A stretch of DNA of 64,000 bases, taken from contig CM066301.1 of assembly GCA_033807695.1 (NCBI GenBank), positions 4,092,001-4,156,000 on the forward strand. The letters run 5' to 3'. The notes beneath the pieces were generated by a model. That model saw only the letters and a list, made by a program, of their open reading frames with translations, was not told the DNA's origin and searched no databases. Position numbers and translations under genes: made by a program. Shown here piece by piece: positions 52,778 through 64,000 of the stretch (within the stretch, counting starts at the first letter, position 1; each line of letters opens with the position of its first letter). This stretch comes from Daedaleopsis sinensis. Taxonomy: Eukaryota; Basidiomycota; Agaricomycetes; Polyporales; Polyporaceae.

Positions 52778-54794
52778 TTATATACGGCCGTGGCCCTTTG
52801 TCGCCGTGGAAACGCCTACTTGCCTAAGCGCCTGGAGATAGTCCGAACCTTCCTCCCCATAACATCAACCTCCATCAACCATCTCTCATCACTGATCCTG
52901 CGCTAGCTCAGCCTCCGTCTCCCATCCTAAGTCTTTCCGCCTTATTTCTCTCAGCACCGGACGCTTTGGACATACGTGCCAGCCGGAACGAACGTTGACA
53001 AAGACGAGCTCGTTGCGACCTCACGCCGAGCCCTCGCCAAAATTGCTTCACCTTTCAAGAAGTACTTCCGCGCGCGATTGGCTAGGCAACAGACTGCCGG
53101 ATCGCGTCATCGTTATGTAAAATATAACCTCGTCGACTGCCGCCTCGGAGGACCGGATAGCACTGTGGCAGCGCAACAGGTCCAGGATCTTCCTTGGCAC
53201 GTAAGTTAAAGTATTTCCAGGACAGCCATCCTCTCCTTGAAGCAAACAGCTCACTGTTAGGGCCCCGCTGGAGCCTGACCACGTCAAGCTGTAAAAAGCT
53301 ATGTAGACGAGCGCATGCGCCAATCGTGATGCTGATGCCCCGGCCTCCTTGACCTTGATGCTGGGCTTGTACAGCTGTTCGCGCCCAACTCACTTTGTAT
53401 GAGGCGATGCTGCCACACAATGAAGCTTAATGAAGACCTAATAACTCGACAGTCAGACATCGACAAGAGCCGAGGTCGGATAAACGAGGAGGTCATCTCT
53501 TTTGCTAGTGACGTCAGGACTATGCGCGTACTGACGTTATCATAGTAGTCACGCACGTCGCCATGATCTGGATATTGCAATCATAAATTTGATGAGCTTC
53601 GTCTCGGTGTGGCAAGTTCACGAAGCTGCAAAGTTGGAGCTTTGTACGCACCCGGGCCCTCCCATGCAAGTACGAGAAGATGTCCGGATTCTGGTATGTA
53701 GCCATAACCGAGCCGTCCCAGATTAGACCCCCGAGATGCCCATTTAGGTGACTGCGCAGGTATACTTATCATGATCATGAACAACTTACGGCACCTGCCA
53801 ACACGAGTGTCTTCCCAACCCTCTTTTTTGCAACCAGATGTCGGACCCGGGCACAAGCAAACATATGGCATGGCACTCAGCGCGGCACATGCATCCATCC
53901 GTACGCGTCGTTCGCATATGGTAAGTGCACACATTCATTCATACCCGACCGTATGTCTGATTCAAACGAAGATCACTACGGCATCCACAAGTCGCTGCCG
54001 TCATCGACGTCGACTCAGCGTGCCCAGACCGAATCATACTTGTCCCTTCATCTCCCTCCCCTCCGGGCGCTCCCTGCTCAGCGAGCGCTTAGCAACGAGC
54101 AACGAGCAACAAGCCTGCATGCCGCCCGACGGCATCTGTCAATATCATCGCGTGCTCCATGGTCATATGTGGGGGTATCGTGCAATCGCAGCGGCGTTCC
54201 CGGACCAGGAGGGAGCAATAATCGATCATCTCTCCCACCACCCAAGTCCACGTCCACGCCCGCCCGACTGACAGCTAGCGCTGTAGACGACGGACATCGA
54301 CCAAATGTCGCCCGTGAGGGTGGGCGTGACCGCAACGTATAACTGTAACTTCTGCAAGTGTACTCTTGTCGTGACAAGCTGCTGAACGTGTACTCCCTGC
54401 GATTCAGTCCGTCGCCCCCGAGGTCTGTATTTACTCACCTGTTCGTGTTTTTTGCAGGAATCCAACTCAGCCGTGCCAATCATCCGACGTAACACATGGA
54501 AACCGAGTTCGACAAGCGATGAATTCTTCGGTTCGTGCCAGAGTACGGATGCTATAACCCGGCTACGACCGATTGTATCGACGTTCGAATTTGTCGGGCA
54601 GCGGCAGCGGCATGGTGGCCATTACGGAACTCCGCGATGTCCAAGGAATTACCTGTGCTACGTAAGTATGTCTACCACGATCCATGAGCCCGGGGCCGAC
54701 GGTGAAAGCGGACACTTCCACCGCCAGCCATTAATATCCCAGGGCGACGGACCCGAGACGACTGCGGCCGTTCCAAGAGTCCCGACGCCGTCGC
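52778..54794. other. Long spacer with one protein-like fragment
   Basis: A plus-strand frame at about 52955-53209 reads TLWTYVPAGTNVDKDELVAT and ASPFKKYFRARLARQQTAGS. It is protein-like but lacks an ATG and could be an exon remnant. Other frames (53771-54800) look random. No RNA gene is recognised. Confidence 0.35.
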
Positions 54795-57700
54795 TCATTT
54801 CGAGCTGAGCAGATCGAAGAACGCCTCCTGCGGGAGGTCGATGCGTCCCACGCGCTTCATCTTTCGCTTCGACTCCTTCTGGTTCTGGAGATGCTTGAGC
54901 TTGCGCTCGTAGTGTCCTGTCGTCCCCGTCCGTCAGCCTGCTACACAGGGGAAAATCCGTTTCGTCGCTCACCTCCATAGAGCCCGGCAGTCACGTCCGC
55001 GCGCAGAGCGGACAGTGTCCTCCGCGTAATGATTGTGTTCCCAACGGCGGCCTGGATGGGCACCTCGAAAAGCTGGCGGGGGATGATCTTGACTGAAACG
55101 GCAGATGCCCGACCATGAGCGAAAGGCCAGACGCGTCGGGAGGATGATCACGTACATAGCTTTTCGACCCAGAAGCGGCCCGTCTCGTCGACGTTATTCG
55201 AGTGTACAATAAGCGCGAGCGCGTCCACAGGGCGGTGGTTGAGCAAGAAGGTCATCTATGACGACAACACACCGCGGTCAGCGAAATGCACCGCCCGGTG
55301 CTGTGCTACATCCCCTCGAAGAACAAAAGCACGCACCTTGCGCAGGTCGCTCTTCTCGTAACCGGCATCTTCATAACTACCGGTCGTGCAGGCCGACCCA
55401 ACCAGAAAGCCAGGAGACGAACGTGACACAGGCACGGACGACGGCGACGGAGATGGCGATTGCAACCATAATGAACGCCGGACAGTCAGTACGTCATTAT
55501 CATACAACGGTTCCCGGGAGCCCACGGTGCCCTTCAATCGCACCGTGACCAAACGAGGGGGAAAGGGACACGCACTCGAAGCTGGCAAAGCCCGAGCTGC
55601 GGCTCTTGAGCTTGTCGAAGAAGCCCGTCACGATCTCCGCCAGGGGCAGCGTCGCCGTCATGAGCACCCGGCTCGTCGCGGCGTTCCCCGCAGCCTCGCT
55701 CGCTGTTGCGTTCACGTCCAAGGGGTACCAGTCGAGGCCCGTCCCACGGTGCTCAAAGCACAGCTCCATCATCGCACTGAAGTACTCTGCGCGGTGGTTC
55801 CCCGCATGCCACCGAAGCGCGAGTGGGCAGCGCGAAGCCAAGAACCCAGACGAGGGTGCGAGCATGCAGTGGACGGGCCATCACGCAAAGGCAAGAAGAA
55901 GCCCCAGCGAGGGAGGGCGGGTGTGGAAGAAGCGAAGGGGGGCGTTAGCGGAACCTTCGACTGAATGCGCATGAGGGCGAGGGGAGAGGGTAGCAGCACG
56001 CACTCTCTGGAACGATGATCGAGGCCTTGACGATCGGCTCGAGGACGGCCTTGACGCGGCCGCCGCTTGCAAAGTCGGCGGGGTCTGGGAAGTCGGTGGG
56101 ATTGCTCACGAGCGCCGTGGACCCGTCCCTGTGAACGACTGCCCATTCGTAGTATCGCCGAGCCCCGATTCCCGTGTTCAGCCCAAGAGTGGATTGGGAA
56201 GGTTTGACAAGAGGGAGAAGCACATACCTTGGTACGGGACGGTGGGGGCCGTGATGATCACGCTCGCATCATATTCGTCCTCGAGCCGTTGCCGGAAAAC
56301 ATCCATGTGCAAGGTACCGAGAAATCCGAGCCTGCAGCCCTGTCCGAGTGCGGAAGACGTCTCGCGAGTCACCTCGACGCTGCGGTCCGTGAGGCTGAGC
56401 TGGGGGCGGAGAGAGTTGAGCTATGTCAGCGACGGTAATAGAGAGCTCCGCGAACCCACCCTCTTGATAGACTCCTCAAGCTTTATGAAGTCGTTGCTAT
56501 CAACGGGGTAGATGCCCGCGTAGACCTTGAACACATGGTGAGCTGGACTGTATTCACACCGTCTGACAAACACTCACCATGGCTTTCGCTGGCTTGAAGC
56601 CAGGCATAGACTCGACAGGATGCCCGACCCGGTAAAATGTGTCACCAATGTGAGCTGACGGGATGGGATGTCAGCGTCCCGCGATAGACGTGTATGCTAA
56701 TTCTAACCTTCCGCGGACTCTTTCATACTGCACGCCACGAAGCCGACCTGTCCAGGCCGTAGACAGTCTGTCGGCTCTTCCTCTGGATGCATAATACCCA
56801 ATTCAGTCACTTCGTACTTTTTCCCAGTATAACATGAGGCAATCTTGTCTCCTATGAGCTCATTAACAGCGAGCAAGGTAGTGACAAATTCGATTATTAC
56901 ATACCTTTGCGGAGCACGCCGCCCTGAACGCTCATGAGAGAAATGACACCGCGATATCGGTCATAGCTGCGAACACGTGTCATAGCTCGGTGTGAGACAA
57001 GTATCCGAAGTTCACGCACGAAGAGTCGAAGAGGAAGGCTTTGAGAGGCGCGGCTGGCTCTCCCGAGGGTGGTGGGATGCGGTCAATTATAGCTTTCAGC
57101 ACCTTCTCGACGCCTTTACCGGTTTTCGCAGATATTTGTATGACTTCCTCCGGATTGATACCGAAAGTCGACTCCATCTGCGCCGCCACTAGCTCAGGTT
57201 GCGCGGCGGGTAAATCAATCTCGTCATACAATCAGTTCAGGGCAGATTGGTCGGAAAGAACTAGGCGAGCTACCTTGTTCAGAACGGGAATGATGGTCAG
57301 GCCTTTCTCTTTCGCGACATGGAAGACTGATATCGACTGTGCCTGAACTCCCTGCGACGCGTCAACGAGCAGCAAGGCCCCTTGGCATGCTGCCAGCGAG
57401 CGGGCAACCTCCCACGAAAAGTCTACGTGTCCCTGGAAAGGATCATGTGGGCAATACGGCGGATATGATTCGGGTGATGACGAACCGGTGTGTCGATTAG
57501 GTTGAGGAGGTAACTTGCCCCGTCCTTCTCGTGAAACATGCTGCGCGAAGGCGGCAAGTTAGACTTCAAACCCCGAGGGGGAGGTGCAAATCTTTTACCT
57601 AGCTGTCTGCGCCTTGACTTAGAGATAGACTTGAGCCATGAACAGTTGTGGTGACGTCTGTGTTGACGTACCAGTGATTCCGCGTTCACGCTCAACCTTC

Positions 57701-58226
57701 AGCTTATCCAAGACCTGCTGATTTGACCCTTTGTCCTTCTTGTTTATCGTGCCTGTCAACTATGCCACAGGTGTTAGACGCATTCACTCTCGTCTTTGCT
57801 GCACTCACTTCAAGCAGCCTGCGCGAACATCCAGCGAATGAATACTACAGGGCAACACTACCAGGCACATACCGATCTGCAAGAGTCGACTTCCCATGGT
57901 CTACATTTGTGACGATTGAGGGGGTTGCAAACGATGTGCACGACGCGCCGGTACTCACCGATGTGCGCAATCACCGAGAAGTTCCTGCCACCAGCCTATT
58001 GGGACATTGCCATTACGATCAGGCCGAAGAGAGCTCACCTTATGACTTCACGGGGAAAGTCCTCCATCCGCACAGCTACTTTCGGCGCAGCATTTTTGGG
58101 TGCAGAAAAGCATACTACAGAGACGGTGAACGCCCTCCGTTGGTGTCGCAGCGAGCATTGTTGGAAGGCAGGTTTCTGGTGACGGTCGAAGACTCTGAGA
58201 CAGGCTTGTCGCCAGTTCTGTTGCAT
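54795..58226 (-). CDS. GUF1: GUF1, mitochondrial translation elongation factor 4 (LepA)
   Basis: Mitochondrial back-translocating GTPase that promotes accurate protein synthesis under stress. The start [20 protein letters not shown] gives an Arg-rich, acid-poor presequence, then [18 protein letters not shown]1 ([15 protein letters not shown]) is split by an intron at about 57903-57960. It is followed by [28 protein letters not shown] (G2) and [12 protein letters not shown] (G3, formed by splicing). [11 protein letters not shown] (G4, formed by splicing) and [10 protein letters not shown] (G5) complete the GTPase. The LepA C-terminal domain contains [20 protein letters not shown], then [20 protein letters not shown] and [20 protein letters not shown], ending [10 protein letters not shown] (stop 54795). 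More than ten introns. No damage. Confidence 0.93.
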
Positions 58227-58508
58227 GAGTTTTCCTCTCGTACCCAGTAAGAGCTTCAAGACAAGCCGACTAGACTAAGAGATGTCGGTCAAGCCAGTTC
58301 CAGAGGCAAGAGTGAAGGTACTAAGCGAGACGCGTCCAGCGTGGACGAGTTCGACGCGCATCCAGAAACGGCAATGGTGTTAGACGCGTTGCTGAGTCAG
58401 CACCCGTGCCCGCGACTCGGCTCGTCGAGTTGTCGCAATGGACGCGTCTCTGCCACCGACTCCCATCTTCGCATCCCACCCGACCCGCCTCGGTTTGCAA
58501 TCGTCTAT
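58227..58508. promoter_or_regulatory. Bidirectional promoter between GUF1 and CWF18
   Basis: The divergent start codons at 58226 (minus) and 58509 (plus) are 282 bp apart. No TATA box is clear. An in-between ATG at 58282 opens only a short frame. Confidence 0.5.
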
Positions 58509-59179
58509 ATGTCTTTGGCTGACGCAGCAGAAGCGCGAAAGGCACGTTTGCTCGCGCTTCGTAAGCGCAAGGCCGGCGAGGCCGTCGAGGGCGTGAGGTG
58601 CGTCCCCGAGACCATTCTGCTCGAGTTCATTGGCCGACGCAGGCGGATTCACGTCGCAGCGAAGATGCGGAGCCCGTTATCAAGCACAGGTCGTTTGATC
58701 CCGCCACGCGGACGCTCAAGAAACACACAAGCACGCATGACGAAGATGTCCAGATGGAGGACACAGTCGAACACCAAGTGGACGGCCTCGCCGAGAAGAT
58801 CATCGCCGAGGATGCGGAGCGACGGGCGCAGGATCTCGTACGTCTCTCCCCCTGTCACCGCCCCGCTGAGCACGTTCGAGCCTCGTTACCGCTTAGGACC
58901 TGTTCAACATCGCACCGAAGCGGCCAAACTGGGACCTGAAGCGCGAGCTGGACAAGAAGCTTGCCAAGCTGGAGCGTAAGACGCAGGAGTCGATACACAC
59001 TCTCATCCGTGCGTCCCACACGTTTCCGAAAAGCATGGCGGGGAGCCTTAACGAGCTGTCGGGTCTGAACAGGCCAACGGCTGGCGGCGCAAAAAGGCCA
59101 GTCGGACGACATACTGGGCGCGATGCAGGCAGAGGAACGCGCGGGGCAAGAGCAAGACTCGTCGGACGAGGAAGAGTGA
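58509..59179 (+). CDS. CWF18/CCDC12-type spliceosomal coiled-coil protein
   Basis: Small component of the activated spliceosome. The first exon is MSLADAAEARKARLLALRKR, then KAGEAVEG. Three to four introns join DAEPVIKHRSFDPATRTLKK, DVQMEDTVEHQVDGLAEKII and AEDAERRAQDL to DLFNIAPKRPNWDLKRELDK. The last exon (after a GTGCGT...GAACAG intron at about 58998-59069) gives RQRLAAQKGQSDDILGAMQA and ends QEQDSSDEEE. The FNIAPKRPNWDLKR motif and the basic coiled coil that follows (KKLAKLERKTQESIHTLIR) are diagnostic of CCDC12/Cwf18. The acidic tail is also usual. Confidence 0.85.
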
Positions 59180-59591
59180 CCGTGGCCGGTGCCGTGTCTT
59201 GCTATTTGCTGTCTGCTTTTGCGTTGTATCATCCGTTTACGTGTACCTCTATCCTTATTCTAACAGCGGCGCTCTCTCCTGCGGTAATCGCGCGGCCTCA
59301 CTCCGAATTGTGGCAGGCGAATTCCGAATCTCGCGACGCGCCCTCCTGTCGCATGGCTGCCCGGCTAGCGAGTGCGAGGCTTAGTCTGACATACGCTATA
59401 TACGAATCTACCCTACTACCCGTAAGTGATATACCAACAGCATGGAGCGCTGACCAGCCAAGTGGACGAATTGCCAATATACACCGTATGGTCCCTGGAG
59501 ATGTCACGGCGGACAACAGAAACAAGTGGTGCACGTCATCACGAGCAGCGATCATCCAGGCGAAACATACCGCCAGAGCCGCAAACCCGCC
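59180..59591. other. Convergent 3' intergenic region
   Basis: About 410 bp between the stops of the CWF18 and WOPR genes, which converge. It should hold both 3' UTRs. No other feature seen. Confidence 0.5.
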
Positions 59592-60556
59592 TCACAAGAT
59601 AGGCTGCGAGTTCAGCATCTGGATCATCCGCTGGTCTTCTGCCATACGCGGATTCGTGCGGTGATGTGGTCCTGCGAAGTGCATCGGAGTATGCGCGATC
59701 GCCGAATGCAACGAGGGCAGCACCACGCCGTCTTTCCTTCCCCGCGTCGATGATTGGAGCGGGGACGACGGCCGCGAGGGGCTCCCCCCGGGGGCAGGCG
59801 AGGATGGTGGAGAGGGCAGCGCGGAGAGGGACGCGTCGGAATTTCTCGACCGCGCCTTCCCACTCCGGTACACGCCCTGGGGGACCGCGATGCCGCTCAG
59901 GAGCGGATCCTTGTCGACCGTCGGGATGTTCGGTAGATCGGCGTACGTGAAGTAGGCGGTGAGGTGCCATTTCCGCGGCTTCGCGTTCATTGACGTCGAC
60001 ACCCACGCGGAGTAGGCCTGCTTCACGAGGCCCGCGGGGTGATGGTCGCTGCGCTCGTAGTGTGACTGCGCCGACGACGTCCATGTCCGCGAGGGTCCCT
60101 CGACGAAGCGGTACGTGCACCTAGACGGACCCTCGAGGTGAGAACGCAGGCACTGTGGGCGGGCTGTGGGAGTACTCACTTTGTTTTAGGTTCTGACGGC
60201 GGCTCATCGCCAAGCTTTTCGTCGTAGAACAGGTATGGCTATCGCGAGCACAGAGGCAATCAGGGCGGTGAAGGAGAGGCTGGGAAGGGATCGCAAACCT
60301 CGCGCATTCGGGACTGACTCCAGACGCGGCCGTCGGTCCAACGCTTGAGGCCCATCTCGTCGTCGCTCTCCTCCCAGACAAAGAGGGAGCCCGAGGCGAT
60401 GTACGTGGACCGCTCGAGCTCGTTCAGCCGTCGCTGGACTGGTTTGAGCAGCCCCTGGCGCACGGCTTCGAAGACTATGTGTGCGTCGCGGGCGTCGCGG
60501 ACGTGTAATCGTGGGTGGGTGGGGCGCTGCACGTCCTGGGCGGGGGTGTAGAACAT
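59592..60556 (-). CDS. WOPR (Gti1/Pac2) family transcription regulator
   Basis: Fungal DNA-binding regulator; relatives control morphology, sporulation, gluconate uptake or virulence. The start MFYTPAQDVQRPTHPRLHVR at 60556 leads into WOPRa: DARDAHIVFEAVRQGLLKPV, SGSLFVWEESDDEMGLKRWT and DGRVWSQSRMREPYLFYDEK (the last formed across an intron at about 60213-60285). After an intron at about 60121-60180 comes WOPRb: FRFV-type YRFVEGPSRTWTSS and HHPAGLVKQAYSAWVS, then KWHLTAYFTYADLPNIPTVD. The C-terminal third is Pro/Ser/Arg-rich and likely disordered, ending MIQMLNSQPIL. WDG and QSR residues that contact DNA in the family are conserved. Which paralogue (Pac2 or Wor1/Ryp1-like) is undecided. Confidence 0.85.
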
Positions 60557-62139
60557 GGTGATGGGCTGCTGCGCGCCGACGTGCTCTGAACCGAGAAGAA
60601 GTGTGCAAGTGCAGCAGAGGGCCGTCTGTGTACTCCATCCTCGACGACGAAAGAGGAGGCTTATATTCGCGAGATAGACTAGGCACCCACGAGGATGCTG
60701 TAACACATTCCGTGTTAGAGCCTGTCCGAATCAGTGGGACGTACGTCGCGTTCCCGCCGGAATCTCGATGGGGGACGGGGGCTTGCGGAGTCTGAGAAAG
60801 CGTGGACGGGAGTCAATTATGTCCACGAGACGTTCCCGCGGGTTGGCGCTGGGAAGTCAGCGAACGAGGAGCCATCGCGTAATGTGCGAGCCTGAGACGA
60901 GGCGGATTGAAGAGGGCCAAAAATGCGACCAGAGAGAGCGAAGGAAGACAGTGTGGGTCTTAAAGATTCAGGAACAACTCTGTTTTCGAGGGCAAGGGAA
61001 GAGGGATCCCCCGCGCGATGCACTGGACCCATAAGGTGGGATGCGTACATGAGAGCCGAGGGGGCAGTCAATGGTCCCATTCCACGGTCCGTCTCACAGC
61101 GCATGCTGTCTCGGGGGACATTTCGGGCTCGTTCGAGGACTGAACAGACTTCACGTCTCCCCATTCCGGCCAGCTTGGCTTGCCGTAGCTGGATGTTCTC
61201 AGAGACTTTCCGACATAGTGGTCTGCTTCCCAGAAAGTCGAAGACGGTCGCAAGGCAATAGGCGACCCTTCTCATGGTATCGCGAACCGGGCGAGCTCGA
61301 GTCGGAGCGCAGCCTGCGGGAGGCCCGGGCTGACGACGGGGTGGCTCGGAAGTAGCGTGGGCGATGCTGTACGAGTTCTGTGTTGGGCAGGTCGTCGACG
61401 AACGATATCAACTCGTCGAATTCCACGCCACCTCCGGGGACCAAGAGGCCCTTCTCCCGTGCAGTTACGCCGCGCACATTCTGAGCCTGGGACTCGGGGA
61501 GGATTCCTCGGGGGGACAGAATTGCTCGGGTATAGTAACGGATTCCTCGTGCTGCGCATGGCCTCGAGGAAGGCATGGCGAGCTCGGAGGGGTCTGGAAT
61601 AAGCTCGCGTCGGAATTCCATATGTGCTGACAGGTGCAGTCGTGACGGGAATGCCGCTGGGCCGTCAGAGCATGCGCGACCGGTGCGGTTGTGATACCGC
61701 GGGGAGGGCGCAGGCCAACCGCGAGAACGGTATTGAGGGCTGTTCACACAGCTGCTGGCATCGGGACAGGAAGGACAGGGCGGGCGGCGGGCGTGTAAGT
61801 TGGCATGGTCGCTCGCCGGGAGGAGACAGGGCGGGTGTCCGCTACTTGGCGATGTCTGTTTCAAACGGTGTGTACAAGAGCGGTTAGAACTGGGTTAGAA
61901 CACATTGGGTCGGCCATTGTCTCTTACAGATCCGCCGCACATGAAAATCAAACCTCAAACTAAGACGTCCGTATCCAAAACAAGCAGCTGGCGAGAACCA
62001 CCCGTGGGAGCCCTGCTCGCGTGGCCGCAGACGCCCGCGTGTCCAACTAGGGACGGCGCTCCCACGGGAGATGTCTCCCACCTCCTGCAGCCTGCATCTC
62101 GACTACTGGTGTACTCTTTCTTTCCTCCAGACCACCACC
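60557..62139. other. Upstream region of WOPR and elongin A genes, no supported gene
   Basis: Long minus-strand frames at 60817-61275 and 61199-61864 are Ser/Arg/Pro-rich without a domain and look like chance open frames in GC-rich DNA. The 1.6 kb between two divergent starts suggests an extended regulatory region, as is common for WOPR regulators, but no individual site can be named. Confidence 0.45.
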
Positions 62140-63390
62140 ATGTCTTACGCGATAGAATCAGGCGGGCGGCCGATTCCCACTCTCGTGCAATACTGTCAAC
62201 GCGGTGAGGACGCCTTCAGGAACACCCCTCCATCTCCCTAACCCATCTGCCGCCAGTCGCCTCCGCGCATGTCGAAAGTGCGTCCTAACTTCACTCGTCT
62301 CCCCGATCGCCTTCCAAACACCCGTCGCAGACATATGCAGTCTTGGAGAGGGTCTGCGGCACGACCTCATTAGACCCGTGCTCGAGAGCTGCACGCCAGA
62401 CACGCTTTTGAGGTTCGAGCAGAACGACCCGGTATGTGGCGCAGTCGGTCATCCAATGTCCTTTATCGAATGCCAACAATCCTCCAAGTACATTTCCAAT
62501 GACACCTCAGGTACCGCAGTATCCATCCATACCTCAGCGTCTCCGCGTGACATGCGTGGCGCATTTGCAGATATCTGGAAAGCGCTATTTATGAAGGAGT
62601 TCCCTATACGGGCTCATCAGTATGAAGTCAATGGCCTGCAAGACCCCGAGTCCTGGCGAGATGAGCTATTTGTGCGTAACCAAGCCTATCACGATCCCTG
62701 GCTGAACCTTCTTATGATATCGACTCCCATGTCAGGCTGAGCGCGATAAGGAGCGACAGAGGCTTGACAAACTTTCCAGGAAGCTCAAGGCATCGCGTCA
62801 AGAGGAAGCAGAGCGCAAGCTAGAGTCTGCAATCAAGTTCACTGACAGGCTTCCTCCCGCTAAACGGTCTCGCCCATGTAGGGATTCATTGTGCTTGTCC
62901 GTTAACCATTGATTGACCCGCTTCGTGGGCAGGGGGTGCTCCTCCTCAACCGAAGACATTGTTTCAGAAGACGAAGAGTGACACTGCTCGCCTACAGAAA
63001 GGTGTATTTGGCACTCGATATGCCCGCCCAGCCTTCCAGACACAGCGCATTGTCACCAACACCGCTAGTGCTAAGCCGCCCCCGCCCTTGACATCTACTG
63101 CGACTGCTTCCAGTTCTCGTGTTGTGGTCAGAAGTGTTCCAGTCCCATCAAAGCCGCCTCATGCGAAGCCACAATCTCTCTGCCCCCCTCTGCCAGTGAT
63201 CACCTCGAAACTCATCGCCCCGGCTCCGCCGGCAGCATCCTCATCGCCGCCCCCTGGTAGCTCTTCGCCCCCGCCACCGCCTACATCGCCTCCAGATACT
63301 CACTCTCCGCCTCCGCGCACTAAGAAGAATCCAGCATCGTCATTGTTCATGCCCAAGCACCGTGCATATTCGCAAGTCCCTCGAGGTTAG
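62140..63390 (+). CDS. Elongin A (RNA polymerase II transcription factor SIII subunit A)
   Basis: Nuclear elongation factor and adaptor that links elongin B/C to Pol II for elongation and ubiquitylation. Starts MSYAIESGGRPIPTLVQYCQ at 62140. The BC-box TLVQYCQRVA (TLxxxCxxxA) is formed across the first intron (about 62207-62258). Then come AHVENICSLGEGLRHDLIRP, VLESCTPDTLLRFEQNDP (F-box-like), IWKALFMKEFPIRAHQYEVN, PESWRDELF and the basic coiled coil DKERQRLDKLSRKLKASRQE. SAIKFTDRLPPAKRSR matches the elongin A conserved block. A Pro/Ser-rich tail ends FMPKHRAYSQVPRG. About six introns. The order BC-box then F-box-like then coiled coil is diagnostic. Confidence 0.88.
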
Positions 63391-64000
63391 CGCCCAAATG
63401 ACTTGGCACCGACTTCACATCAAATGGCCCGTCCATCCGTGCTGTTCCCACCTAGAGTCTTCAACTGGAGTATCTATTCCGTCGCATGGCCATGTTGTAT
63501 ACCACCGTCGTCGCCGCACCCGCTGTCCGCTACCCCCGCATATTTACGTTTACTTAGTGCTGTCGCTCGTCTGCATGATCTGTATTACTCGCCTGTCAGG
63601 GACCTCGCCAACAACTGTACTGTATGTATTCCCATCATAGCCTAATGATCTTCGACACGCCCTGGACATATTGGTGCCGTGGCGTCCGCTAGCCCGCGTC
63701 CCAGCGTCCTCCCAGGGAACTATGAGGTAACGGCTTCCTAAGTTCCCTTCGTAGTCGGTCGGCTCGGCTCGGGCTCACGCCACGCTAGCCCACACTAGTG
63801 TCTAACGTGCCCATTGCTTTCCCCAGTCTAGTAGCGGCGCTGACAGGCTACAGGCGGTGCGTTCCCTGGGCACGTCTCGGGACACGAGCGGCGCGAGTGC
63901 CCTATAGAGGCCGGCTGGGACGAGCCGCCAGTGGGCCCACGGTGGACGTGCAGGGACGAGTGACACGCTCGCCACTCGGCGCAGAGTGGCGGTTGCGGCT
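63391..64000. other. Right end of window, no gene recognised
   Basis: The frame after the elongin A stop stays open (63403-63645) but has no family resemblance, and the rest is GC-rich without a recognisable motif. A following gene may begin beyond the window. Confidence 0.4.

Noticed and set aside
53771..54342. Plus-strand frames of 129-166 codons
   Set aside because: His/Ser/Arg-rich random-like sequence without introns or homology cues.
60817..61864. Two long overlapping minus-strand open frames
   Set aside because: Ser/Arg/Pro-rich, no domain, no splice logic; consistent with chance openness in GC-rich DNA.

Overview
This is nuclear DNA of a filamentous basidiomycete, most likely an agaricomycete of the polypore type. 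The evidence is the gene structure (nearly every gene is cut by GT-AG introns of about 45-90 nt), the moderate-to-high GC content, and families typical of these fungi: a crinkler-like P-loop NTPase, a HET-domain fragment, a GPI-anchored cupredoxin, a Ser/Thr-rich secreted protein with a conserved C-terminal domain, and a WOPR regulator. No bacterial features are present. All gene models were spliced by eye, so exon edges are proposals.

Region 1 (0.6-24.9 kb) is mostly conserved genes: CCT4 (chaperonin), an AP-4 epsilon-like adaptin, a BUB2-type TBC GAP, a short-chain dehydrogenase, an SLC25 carrier, an RRN6-like Pol I factor, mitochondrial uL3, a secreted Ser/Thr-rich protein and an uncharacterised fungal protein. 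Two accessory patches interrupt it. One is a 416-bp terminal-inverted-repeat element at 10.8-11.2 kb. The other is a crinkler-like NTPase gene (14.5-16.6 kb) with a palindrome in its upstream region and a pair of diverged direct repeats on either side.

Region 2 (25-39 kb) is dominated by a minus-strand non-LTR retrotransposon with a 22-bp poly(A) tail, an ORF2 carrying AP-endonuclease, reverse transcriptase and RNase H, and an ORF1 with a CCHC knuckle and an RGG tail. Both ORFs look intact, and the N-terminus of ORF1 appears to be joined by a spliceosomal-type intron. Upstream lie an unrecognised multi-exon Cys-containing gene and one plausible small ORF. A 14-bp direct repeat at 25855 and 38073 raises the possibility that the whole 12.2 kb is one compound insertion.

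Region 3 (39-43 kb) holds lineage-specific genes: an LRR-like protein, a small secreted protein and a seven-helix membrane protein. Region 4 (43.7-63.4 kb) returns to conserved genes: VPS54, a metaxin/SAM37-like protein, GUF1, CWF18/CCDC12, a WOPR factor and elongin A. These are interspersed with a broken HET gene and a cupredoxin. Four conserved gene pairs are divergent, with 177-282 bp between start codons: AP-4e/BUB2, RRN6/uL3m, VPS54/metaxin and GUF1/CWF18.
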